Assembly (NCBI RefSeq): GCF_042677145.1
Contig: NZ_JBHTIT010000001.1
Span: forward strand, 1,612,001-1,676,000
Direction: 5' to 3'
DNA length: 64,000 nt
From: Perlucidibaca wandonensis
Lineage (GTDB): Bacteria; Pseudomonadota; Gammaproteobacteria; Pseudomonadales; Moraxellaceae
A program made the position numbers and the translations under genes. Below, in pieces: positions 25,540 to 32,657 of the stretch (its first letter is position 1; each line of letters starts with the position of its first letter). The notes under the pieces are model-generated. The model saw nothing but the letters and a program-made list of their open reading frames with translations. It had not been told where the DNA came from and made no database searches.

Positions 25540-26925
25540 TTAAAACAGACGGTTCATGCCATTGAGCGCCGCCACCCGATAAGCCTCAGCCATGGTCGGA
25601 TAGTTAAACGTGGTATTGGCAAAATACTCGATCGAGTTATTCGGCAAATTCATCACCGCCTGACCAATGTGGACAATCTCAGCGGCGTTATTACCGAAGC
25701 AATGAATGCCCAAAATCTCACGCGTATCGCGATGAAATAAGATTTTCAACATACCAACGACATCGCCCGAAATCTGCGCGCGCGCAAGATGCCTAAAGAA
25801 TGACTGACCAACCTCATAGGGCACTTTATCTTCGGTGAGTTGGCGCTCGGTACGGCCAATGCAGGAGATCTCGGGGATGGTGTAAATGCCCGTCGGCACA
25901 TCGCCAACATGCGGCACATCTTGACTACCAGTGATGTGCGCAGCGGCACAGCGACCTTGATCATAGGCAGCAGATGCTAGCGCGGGCGGACCAATGACAT
26001 CGCCTGCCGCGTAAACATTCGCGGCGTCTGTGCAATAGCGCTCATCGACAGCAATTTGGCCACGACTATTGGCACTCAAGCCTACGGCCTCAAGGTTGAG
26101 CGTTTCAGTATTACCGGCACGGCCGTTGCACCAGAGAATGGCATCGGCCTTAATTTTCTTGCCCGACTTCGTGTGCAAAATCACGCAATCGTCCTGCGTT
26201 TCAAGCTTGCTGTATTCCTCTTGATTTCGAATAAGCACACCTAAATCACGAAGATAATGCGACAGCGCATCGGCAATTTCATTGTCTAAAAATGACAGCA
26301 ACTGCGGCTGCGTATTGACCAGATCGACCTTGTAGCCGAGGCCAACAAAAATCGATGCATACTCGCAACCAATCACGCCAGCGCCATAAATAATCAGCTT
26401 TTGCACTGGATAGTCGAGCTTCAAGATCTTATCGCTATCGAAAACGCGTGGATGATTAAAGTCGATGTCAGCAGGCTGATACGGGCGGCTGCCGGTAGCA
26501 ATTACCGCAGACTCAAAACCAATGCGCTCGCTAACACCCTCAGAGGTCAGCACGCTCATGGTGTGATCATCCTCGAAGCGAGCCTCACCGTAATACAGAT
26601 CAACGTCGTTGCGCTCGAAAAAGCGGTGATGAGTAGTTACTTGTATATCAATGACTTTATGCGCGCGTGCCAACACTTGCGACAGCGGCAGGCTGCGAAT
26701 ATCGGCCATGCGCGACAGCAATGGGTCACGGCGAAAACGCATCAGGTTATAGACGGTCTGGCGCAGTGCCTTGGATGGAATAGTGCCCACATGCGCACAG
26801 TTGCCACCAACTTCGCCAAGCTGATCGATCACCGCAACGCGCCGGCCTTCCTTAACCAATTTCATGGCCGCACCCTCACCCGCAGGTCCAGCACCAATCA
26901 CTACCACATCGTAACGCGCTAACAT
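25540..26925 (-). CDS. sthA: Soluble pyridine nucleotide transhydrogenase
   Basis: A 461-residue flavoprotein, close to the 466 residues of E. coli SthA. It moves hydride between NADPH and NAD in the cytoplasm, mainly to drain excess NADPH. FAD binding is shown by VVIGAGPAGEGAAMKL near the N terminus and by YAAGDVIGPP. The active-site segment GGNCAHVGTIPSKALR has one cysteine and a threonine where dihydrolipoamide dehydrogenases have the second cysteine; this separates SthA from that family. The second dinucleotide site is IIYGAGVIGCEYASIF. It is monocistronic and convergent with the BASS gene. Confidence 0.96.
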   Translation of the reverse strand: MLARYDVVVIGAGPAGEGAAMKLVKEGRRVAVIDQLGEVGGNCAHVGTIPSKALRQTVYNLMRFRRDPLLSRMADIRSLPLSQVLARAHKVIDIQVTTHHRFFERNDVDLYYGEARFEDDHTMSVLTSEGVSERIGFESAVIATGSRPYQPADIDFNHPRVFDSDKILKLDYPVQKLIIYGAGVIGCEYASIFVGLGYKVDLVNTQPQLLSFLDNEIADALSHYLRDLGVLIRNQEEYSKLETQDDCVILHTKSGKKIKADAILWCNGRAGNTETLNLEAVGLSANSRGQIAVDERYCTDAANVYAAGDVIGPPALASAAYDQGRCAAAHITGSQDVPHVGDVPTGIYTIPEISCIGRTERQLTEDKVPYEVGQSFFRHLARAQISGDVVGMLKILFHRDTREILGIHCFGNNAAEIVHIGQAVMNLPNNSIEYFANTTFNYPTMAEAYRVAALNGMNRLF

Positions 26926-27097
26926 GCTGATCCGCCCTATTTGCTATGCCTTAGATTGACTATTAGGGTAGTGTTTTTACGGGCGTTTGTCTGGCTTATT
27001 CAACCAAAGAATGGTCTCTCAGCGTAATACATGCCGGCACACTAGCATCGGTTTTACGCTACACTCAGGCACATCTTTAGTGTCCTGATGAGCCATC

Positions 27098-28111
27098 ATG
27101 AGCAACTCCAGCGAGCCCACTCTTAGTAGCCCCAATCCTGTGCGCATCGAGACCGGCGTGAAGCTGCGTGGTGCGGAGAAAATGGCGCGTATTCCGGTGA
27201 AAATCATCCCCACCGTGGAAATGCCGCGCAAGCCTGACTGGATCCGTGTACGCATTAAAAACCCAGCCGAAGTAGCGCGAATCAAAGGCCTGCTGCGCGA
27301 GCAAAAACTGCACACCGTGTGCGAAGAAGCCGCCTGCCCTAACCTTGCCGAATGCTTTGGTGGCGGCACCGCGACCTTTATGATCATGGGCGATATTTGT
27401 ACACGCCGATGCCCATTTTGCGATGTCGCCCACGGCCGCCCCAATATGCTCGATGCCGAAGAGCCACATAACTTAGCCGAAACAGTGGCCAACCTTGGCC
27501 TGAAATACGTGGTGGTGACTTCGGTCGATCGTGACGACTTGAAGGATGGCGGCGCACAGCATTTTGTCGACTGCATCGTCGCTGTGCGCGAGCGCAACCC
27601 TCACATCAAAATGGAAATTTTAGTACCCGACTTTCGTGGCCGTATGGATATCGCGTTGCGCTTAATCAGCGAATGCCCGCCAGACGTGTTCAACCACAAT
27701 ATCGAAACTGTGCAGCGCTTATATAAAGCTATTCGGCCGGGCTCGGACTATCAGCACTCGTTAACACTGCTGCAACGCTTCAAGCAAGAGCGCCCAGACA
27801 TCGCCACCAAATGCGGCCTTATGGTCGGCATTGGCGAAACTGAAGAAGAAGTACTCGCGCTACTCGATGACTTGAGAGCTCACGATGTCGACCTAGTCAC
27901 CATCGGCCAGTATTTGCAGCCCTCGAAAACGCATGCGCCGGTCGATCGTTTTGTTCATCCCGATGAGTTTGCTCGCTACGCCGCTTATGGCCGCAAAATT
28001 GGTTTTCGCAACGTTGCTAGCGGCCCCATGGTGCGCTCGAGCTATCACGCCGACCTGCAATTTGCTGGCGTCGACGTCAATGCGATGACTGTTGCGGCTC
28101 AAGCCAATTGA
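27098..28111 (+). CDS. lipA: Lipoyl synthase
   Basis: A 337-residue radical-SAM enzyme that inserts two sulphur atoms into protein-bound octanoyl groups. Both cluster-binding sites are present: the auxiliary site CEEAACPNLAEC and the radical-SAM site CTRRCPFCDV. The C-terminal serine ligand lies in VRSSYHADL. Length is normal. It works directly after LipB (13,382), but here the two genes are separated by about 13 kb carrying the acetate locus and transport genes. The start region has no strong ribosome-binding sequence. Confidence 0.98.
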   Translation: MSNSSEPTLSSPNPVRIETGVKLRGAEKMARIPVKIIPTVEMPRKPDWIRVRIKNPAEVARIKGLLREQKLHTVCEEAACPNLAECFGGGTATFMIMGDICTRRCPFCDVAHGRPNMLDAEEPHNLAETVANLGLKYVVVTSVDRDDLKDGGAQHFVDCIVAVRERNPHIKMEILVPDFRGRMDIALRLISECPPDVFNHNIETVQRLYKAIRPGSDYQHSLTLLQRFKQERPDIATKCGLMVGIGETEEEVLALLDDLRAHDVDLVTIGQYLQPSKTHAPVDRFVHPDEFARYAAYGRKIGFRNVASGPMVRSSYHADLQFAGVDVNAMTVAAQAN

Positions 28112-28141
28112 TGGCCATAACTACTGGATGGCTTTTAGCAC

Positions 28142-28636
28142 ATGACTGACTTGTTTCATCGTTTGCAGATCAACCACGCCAGTGGCGAAATCCCTGGTGA
28201 GCGCGTCGATATTGGCTGGCGCGCTTGGGCATCTCGTGCACCTATAAAGAAGGTTGGTAGCCTGCGTTTCTACGTAGAAAACTTGCAGTTTTGGCTAGCC
28301 GTCTGGCGCTTTTTCGGCCAGCAGCGCGTGCTCATTCAAGTCGATAACCACTACCTAACGGCCACTAGCGCCAGCATCACAGCCAATGATCAGGGCAGCA
28401 TTAGCGTCACTCTCATGCAGCGCACTACTATTCTTGGGCACTTCTTTCGCTATGTTCTATGGCGCCGGAAAAGCCCTTTACACAACACACTCATGGGCAA
28501 TGATGTCCGCATCAGCTTCAGCTCGTCGATTCCTACCGAACTACCAAAAAAGCTAAGCCATTGCCCCGAAGCACTGTTGGATGGCGATAGTGCGTTGAGC
28601 TTGCCGCTGCATATCACGCGCTATATTAGTCAGTAG
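28142..28636 (+). CDS. Uncharacterised protein, 164 residues
   Basis: I do not recognise this family. The protein has no signal peptide and no long membrane segment. It is rich in aromatic and basic residues in its first half (RFYVENLQFWLAVWRFFGQQ) and then alternates short strand-like stretches. It starts 30 bases after lipA in the same direction, so it is probably cotranscribed with it. It overlaps the convergent PA2778-type gene by 11 bases at the 3' end. The long intact frame and ordinary composition make it a likely real gene. Confidence 0.65.
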   Translation: MTDLFHRLQINHASGEIPGERVDIGWRAWASRAPIKKVGSLRFYVENLQFWLAVWRFFGQQRVLIQVDNHYLTATSASITANDQGSISVTLMQRTTILGHFFRYVLWRRKSPLHNTLMGNDVRISFSSSIPTELPKKLSHCPEALLDGDSALSLPLHITRYISQ

Positions 28637-29570
28637 CTAGCGCCGCTTTTGCCGCCGCCAATGTGGCGCGCGTCTCAGCCCGATCAAGCTGCTTTACAGC
28701 ACGCTGGGCCATGGCCAACGCCGACAGGGGACGGCCACTGCGAATGAGCACATCGGCTAAATTATTTAGCAGCCAAGGCGACTCCGGCTGCGCTTTCAAA
28801 CCTTCCTGCAGCACGGCCTCAGCGCTGGCCAAACCTGTTTCTTGTTCAGCGAGCTGCGCCTGTGCCAACCACAAGGAAATCTCTTCTGGCCAATAACTTA
28901 GACCACGGCGCAAACCGGCCATGGCAAGCTCTGGCGGTGCTGCTTTAGCCATGACCACGAGCTGCTTAGCCACGACAGATGAGGTCACGGATGCCGGCCA
29001 TTCAGCCTGCACTGGCAGCAAACGAGTAGCCCAGCGCCCACTACGTGCCCACGTTCGATCAAACACCGACCAACTCAGCACCAAGCGCTTCTGCTCGCCA
29101 GAGCGCAGAATAATCTTTTCACGTGCAGTATCGACGCCAATAACAACGGCGTAATGCCAGACCGGATACCACGACAAACCATTGTTTTGAAACACCACGA
29201 CCGGGCTGCCATCGGCGACTGCCTGTGCAAGCACGCGCAAGTTCGGCGCTAAGCGCTCGGGCACAAACCCGCGCTGGCGCGATTGAGCCACGAGCTCATC
29301 GGTGAGCGTGCCTTCTCGGCCTGGAATATACAGTGATGGCGCAAGCGCTTCGGGCGTGACCGGCGAACCAAGATAGGTCATCACCATGGCCAATGCCGCA
29401 GGGCCGCACTCATACTCGCGCTGAGCATAGAAAGGGACGTTGCTGAGTTCTACCGATGGCGGCGGCTGCACGCGTAAATCAAGCGCCTGCGGTGTCATGC
29501 AGGCGCTCAATAATAACGCCAGCAGCGCCGTCAGCCAGAGTTGGCTTAGACGCATACTGGATCGACTCAA
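28626..29570 (-). CDS. PA2778-family cysteine peptidase lipoprotein with C39-like and TPR regions
   Basis: A 314-residue predicted lipoprotein (lipobox LSAC, Cys24). Residues about 43-190 form a C39-like papain-fold domain with Gln50 (oxyanion), catalytic Cys55 in YECGPAALAMV, and His139 in VWHYAVVIGVD. The last 100 residues contain tetratricopeptide-like helices (NNLADVLIRSGRPLSALAMA). This is the PA2778 family named after Pseudomonas aeruginosa; its substrate is unknown. The start overlaps the stop of the PA2779-type gene upstream by four bases, so the pair is translationally coupled and likely acts together at the envelope. Confidence 0.85.
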   Translation of the reverse strand: MSRSSMRLSQLWLTALLALLLSACMTPQALDLRVQPPPSVELSNVPFYAQREYECGPAALAMVMTYLGSPVTPEALAPSLYIPGREGTLTDELVAQSRQRGFVPERLAPNLRVLAQAVADGSPVVVFQNNGLSWYPVWHYAVVIGVDTAREKIILRSGEQKRLVLSWSVFDRTWARSGRWATRLLPVQAEWPASVTSSVVAKQLVVMAKAAPPELAMAGLRRGLSYWPEEISLWLAQAQLAEQETGLASAEAVLQEGLKAQPESPWLLNNLADVLIRSGRPLSALAMAQRAVKQLDRAETRATLAAAKAALATD

Positions 29571-29971
29571 CGAATGGAGCGTGTGAACGGGAAGATTTTG
29601 GTGAAGCCTAGAATATCGGTTACTAGCAATACCAAGAAAACAAAGATGACGGCGCCAATAACGCCACCACCACCAGCACCGACTGGCGTGGAATCAATTT
29701 TCTCTGCTAAACGCTGCACTTCTTCATCAGATAATGCCGCAACACGATCAACCGCTTGGTCTGAGTCAACACCAAAACGCGTCATTTGCGTACGTACTTC
29801 TTCGCGCTGAAGCCAATCCACCACCTGCGCACGCTGGCCTTCAATTGCAGCGCTATCGCTGCTCGACAAATACGTTTCCGGGGCAATGGGCCCAGCAATT
29901 GCAGCCATGCTCCAGGCGCTCGTAGTCACAATCAATACACTTGCTGTTGCAGCTCGAATGAACTTTTTCAT
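29567..29971 (-). CDS. PA2779-family membrane protein
   Basis: A 134-residue protein, starting at the ATG at 29971 with an AGG sequence in front. It has a signal peptide ending near AAIAGP, a polar helical middle (QAVDRVAALSDEEVQRLAEKI), a glycine run, and one C-terminal membrane segment (VIFVFLVLLVTDILGFTKIF). This matches PA2779-type proteins, which always accompany PA2778-type cysteine peptidases. With the signal peptide removed, the C-terminal helix would anchor it with the polar part in the periplasm. It may be a substrate, partner or inhibitor of the peptidase; that is not known. Confidence 0.85.
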   Translation of the reverse strand: MKKFIRAATASVLIVTTSAWSMAAIAGPIAPETYLSSSDSAAIEGQRAQVVDWLQREEVRTQMTRFGVDSDQAVDRVAALSDEEVQRLAEKIDSTPVGAGGGGVIGAVIFVFLVLLVTDILGFTKIFPFTRSIR

Positions 29972-30087
29972 TTTTATTACCTCATGGATAGCTTGTCCAA
30001 TATACGCGTAAACCATCTACCACGTTGACATATCTCCAGTCGCGCCATTCTTTCGAACCGCTTAGTCAAAGCGCTAACATGCGCCTC

Positions 30088-30735
30088 TCAGCCGCGTCGG
30101 TCGGCCACAAATGGGTTGGTACGGCGCTCATGGCCAATGGTCGACATCGGGCCGTGGCCGGGCACAAAACGCATATCATCAGGCAGTGTCCAGAGCTCAC
30201 GCTTAATGGCATCGAGCAAGTCCTGATGATTGCCCATAGGGAAATCGGTGCGGCCTATAGAGCCGGCAAACAGCACATCGCCAACAAAACTCACGCCTGC
30301 ACTTTCCGAAATAAATACGACATGCCCTGGAGTGTGGCCGGGGCAGTGGCGCACCAATAATGTCTCCGCACCAACCGTGACCTCATTGCCTTGATCTAGC
30401 CAACGCGTCGGCGTAAATGGCCGCGCCGTGGGGAATTGAAACATGCGCGATTGATCATCTAAGCGATCGATCCAAAACTGATCGCCGGGGTGCGGCCCCT
30501 CAATTGGCAGGTGCAATTGCTCAGCCAAATCGGCCACGGCACCGGCGTGATCGATGTGTGCATGAGTGACTAGCAGCTTGGTGAGTGTCACGCCTTCGGA
30601 GGCGACCAGAGCCAATAGTTTATCGGCGTCACCGCCGGCATCAACGAGCGCTGCTTCATTGGTGGCATCGCACCAAATCAAACTACAATTTTGTTCAAAC
30701 GGGGTCACGGGGTGAATACGAAAGCGTAAAGCCAT
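30088..30735 (-). CDS. MBL-fold metallohydrolase (glyoxalase II-like)
   Basis: A 215-residue metallo-beta-lactamase-fold hydrolase resembling YcbL and type II glyoxalase-like enzymes. Metal ligands are in THAHIDHAG (HxHxDH) and, further on, His in VRHCPGHTPGH, Asp in SFVGDVLF, and His in FVPGHGPMSTIG. Members hydrolyse thioesters such as S-lactoylglutathione; the real substrate here is unknown. The start overlaps by one base the stop of the DUF4442 gene upstream, so both are in one minus-strand unit. Confidence 0.9.
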   Translation of the reverse strand: MALRFRIHPVTPFEQNCSLIWCDATNEAALVDAGGDADKLLALVASEGVTLTKLLVTHAHIDHAGAVADLAEQLHLPIEGPHPGDQFWIDRLDDQSRMFQFPTARPFTPTRWLDQGNEVTVGAETLLVRHCPGHTPGHVVFISESAGVSFVGDVLFAGSIGRTDFPMGNHQDLLDAIKRELWTLPDDMRFVPGHGPMSTIGHERRTNPFVADRRG

Positions 30736-31232
30736 TAACTCAGCTCCTGGTTCGGGCGACTGATTTCGGCCGCAGCGGGTGGTCGGTGCTCTGGTTTCAG
30801 GCGCACATAAAGGGTTTTATTCACGCGGGCAATCACTTGGCCATCGGCATCAACAACCTCCACAACAAGCTCGGGACGCACGGCGTCACCTGTGGCGGCC
30901 TGTGTTTTGATTTGCTCAAGCAGGCCATCAGGCAGGCGAAAGTAGGCAAATACTTGGCTCTTACCGGGGCGCAAAAAATCAATTTTCGCGGCCTGATCCC
31001 AGACAATATAGTGCGGCCCTAAGCGTCTCATTAGGATGAGCATGTAAAACGGATCGACCATACTGTAAAGGCTGCCGCCAAAGTGCGTGCCGACGTAATT
31101 TTTATTCCAGAACGTTAGCTTCATGGAAACGTCGATTTCGCTAAAGTCTGGACTGATACGATCGACTCGAATACCCGCCCCTAAGAACGGAAAATACAAA
31201 GAAAACAACCACCGTAGACGACTCGCTTTCAT
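30735..31232 (-). CDS. DUF4442 hotdog-fold protein (thioesterase-like)
   Basis: A 165-residue protein with the DUF4442/YiiD C-terminal hotdog pattern: a polar start, FWNKNYVGTHFGGSLYSMVDPF as the central helix entry, and an acidic-basic end. DUF4442 proteins resemble acyl-CoA thioesterases of the PaaI group but most have no known substrate. I use the ATG at 31232; an in-frame start further up would add unrelated residues. It overlaps the downstream MBL gene by one base; a hotdog protein and a thioesterase-type MBL hydrolase in one unit hints at thioester metabolism. Confidence 0.75.
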   Translation of the reverse strand: MKASRLRWLFSLYFPFLGAGIRVDRISPDFSEIDVSMKLTFWNKNYVGTHFGGSLYSMVDPFYMLILMRRLGPHYIVWDQAAKIDFLRPGKSQVFAYFRLPDGLLEQIKTQAATGDAVRPELVVEVVDADGQVIARVNKTLYVRLKPEHRPPAAAEISRPNQELS

Positions 31233-31241
31233 ACAGACACC

Positions 31242-31271
31242 TTCAGATATGATGACATTTTGGGCTACACT
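31242..31271 (+). promoter_or_regulatory. Candidate sigma-70 promoter of yajQ
   Basis: TTCAGA (31242-31247) and TACACT (31266-31271) are separated by 18 bp and lie about 30 bp ahead of the yajQ start. An AAGGAG ribosome-binding sequence follows at 31287-31292. Confidence 0.5.
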
Positions 31272-31301
31272 CGCCCCATCATTGCCAAGGAGCACTTTAC
31301 C

Positions 31302-31790
31302 ATGCCATCGATGGATGTCGTTTCAGAACTCGAGGTTTACGAGGTTAATCACGCCGTACAAAACACCACGAAAGAGATCGCTACGCGTTTCGACTTTCGC
31401 GGCTCGGAAGTATCGGTAAGCTTCAACGAGAAAAACAAAGAAATTAAACTTAGCGCTGAATCAGACTTTCAGGTCGAGCAAGTGCTCGCCATGCTCGAAA
31501 GCCAAATGATCAAGCGCAAAGTCGACCCACAAGTTTTCGATCCACAAAAAATGGAAGCCTCGGGCAAGTTCATGCACCAAATCATCAAGCTGAAAGATGG
31601 TTTGGACAGCAACACTGCAAAAAAAGTAGTGAAGCTATTAAAAGAAAATGGCCATAAAGTTCAAGCCAGTATTCAGGGCGACAAAGTGCGCGTGAGCGAT
31701 AAAAAGCGCGATACCTTACAAACCGTAATGGCATTTTTACGCGAGCAGCAGCTGGGTTTGCCGCTGCAATTCAATAATTTCAAGGATTAA
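31302..31790 (+). CDS. yajQ: YajQ family nucleotide-binding protein
   Basis: A 162-residue YajQ/UPF0234 protein with two ferredoxin-like halves. The start segment (MPSMDVVSELEVYEVNHAV) and TRFDFRGSEV are characteristic, as is the C-terminal QQLGLPLQFNNFKD. YajQ proteins bind nucleotides; in Xanthomonas and Pseudomonas a member is a cyclic di-GMP effector that works with a transcription factor. The ATG at 31302 is supported by a strong AAGGAG and by where the family begins. Confidence 0.95.
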   Translation: MPSMDVVSELEVYEVNHAVQNTTKEIATRFDFRGSEVSVSFNEKNKEIKLSAESDFQVEQVLAMLESQMIKRKVDPQVFDPQKMEASGKFMHQIIKLKDGLDSNTAKKVVKLLKENGHKVQASIQGDKVRVSDKKRDTLQTVMAFLREQQLGLPLQFNNFKD

Positions 31791-31795
31791 TAGCG

Positions 31796-32290
31796 ATGGC
31801 TTTTAGCAATAACATCACGCGCGCCATGCGGCCTTTTCAGGCCCTGCCAGAAAGTTTACGCCAACGCGCTATTTCAATGATTTTTGGTCGAGTAGTGCCT
31901 TTTGTTGGCACTTCGGCTCTGCTCTATGAAGAGATCAGCGAAACCCGTGTGATTGTCAGCATCAAGAACCGCCGTAAAGTGCAAAATCACATCAAAAGCG
32001 TGCACGCAGCAGCGATGGCGCTCTTAGCAGAAACCGCCTCAGGCTTTGTTGTTGGCGTGAACTTGCCCGATGACAAAATGCCGCTGATTAAAACCTTGAA
32101 GGTCGATTATGTTCGCCGTTCATCAGGTGATTTGCGCGCAGTGGCAACGCTCACGCAAGCCGACATCAACCGTATTCGTAACGAGCCAAAAGGTGAAGTG
32201 CTGGTGCCGGTCGTGGTGACTGACGCCACTGGCGAGCAGCCGGTGAATTGCGAGATGCTCTGGGCTTGGACCAGCAAGAAGCGCAAATAA
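31796..32290 (+). CDS. DUF4442 hotdog-fold protein (PaaI-like thioesterase)
   Basis: A 164-residue protein of the DUF4442 hotdog group. The core has VQNHIKSVHAAAMALLAE, the place of the helix with N/H and the catalytic acidic residue in related thioesterases, and then strands with VGVNLPDDKMPLIKTLKVDYV. It lies 5 bases after yajQ. It is a distant relative of the protein at 30,735-31,232 on the other side of yajQ, but the two differ too much to be recent duplicates. Confidence 0.75.
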   Translation: MAFSNNITRAMRPFQALPESLRQRAISMIFGRVVPFVGTSALLYEEISETRVIVSIKNRRKVQNHIKSVHAAAMALLAETASGFVVGVNLPDDKMPLIKTLKVDYVRRSSGDLRAVATLTQADINRIRNEPKGEVLVPVVVTDATGEQPVNCEMLWAWTSKKRK

Positions 32291-32348
32291 GCGCTCGCCG
32301 TACTGCACATCTGAGAAAAGGCACACTTAATCAGGCAAGCATTGCGCC

Positions 32349-32552
32349 TCAATAATGCGGCGGCGGTGGCTCAACATCAGAGTCACCCATGCCGCTAGGC
32401 TGCAGCGTTTTCATCTGCTCGTATAAGTGACGCATATCGCCCTGCAAGCGCGCAATATGATCCTGCTGCGTCGCCACCAATCGATTTAAGGCATCAAGCA
32501 AGTCATCCTGATAGGCGACTTTTACTTCTAAGTCTGTCAAACGCGACTCCAT
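32349..32552 (-). CDS. slyX: SlyX-like protein
   Basis: A 67-residue small coiled-coil protein. The heptad pattern runs through MESRLTDLEVKVAYQDDLLDALNRLV and continues to a Pro-rich tail (EPPPPHY) typical of SlyX. The function is unknown. I place the start at 32552; the frame continues upstream, but SlyX proteins begin here. It is divergent from uup across about 105 bp. Confidence 0.88.
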   Translation of the reverse strand: MESRLTDLEVKVAYQDDLLDALNRLVATQQDHIARLQGDMRHLYEQMKTLQPSGMGDSDVEPPPPHY

Positions 32553-32595
32553 CACTACTCCCCGCCAAAACCTGTGTGTCGCGCAGTATGGCAGA

Positions 32596-32607
32596 GGCTC
32601 TAGAGCC
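32596..32607. promoter_or_regulatory. 12-bp palindrome in the slyX/uup divergent region
   Basis: GGCTCTAGAGCC is perfectly symmetrical and lies between the two divergent starts. It might be an operator, but a 12-bp palindrome could also arise by chance. Confidence 0.3.
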
Positions 32608-32657
32608 GCGCATCTGCTAGACTGCGCGCCACTCAAACTTCAGCTGTTGTTATACCC

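Noticed and set aside
26401..26922. Plus-strand open frame of about 170 codons inside sthA
   Set aside because: Antisense to the conserved FAD-binding part of sthA and without family features.
27019..27597. Long minus-strand open frame (about 190 codons) across the lipA start
   Set aside because: It lies antisense to the well-supported lipA, has a Ser/Arg-rich composition typical of shadow frames, and shows no domain.
30024..30052. Perfect -35 box TTGACA on the plus strand near 30,024
   Set aside because: No -10 box follows at suitable spacing and no plus-strand gene lies downstream.
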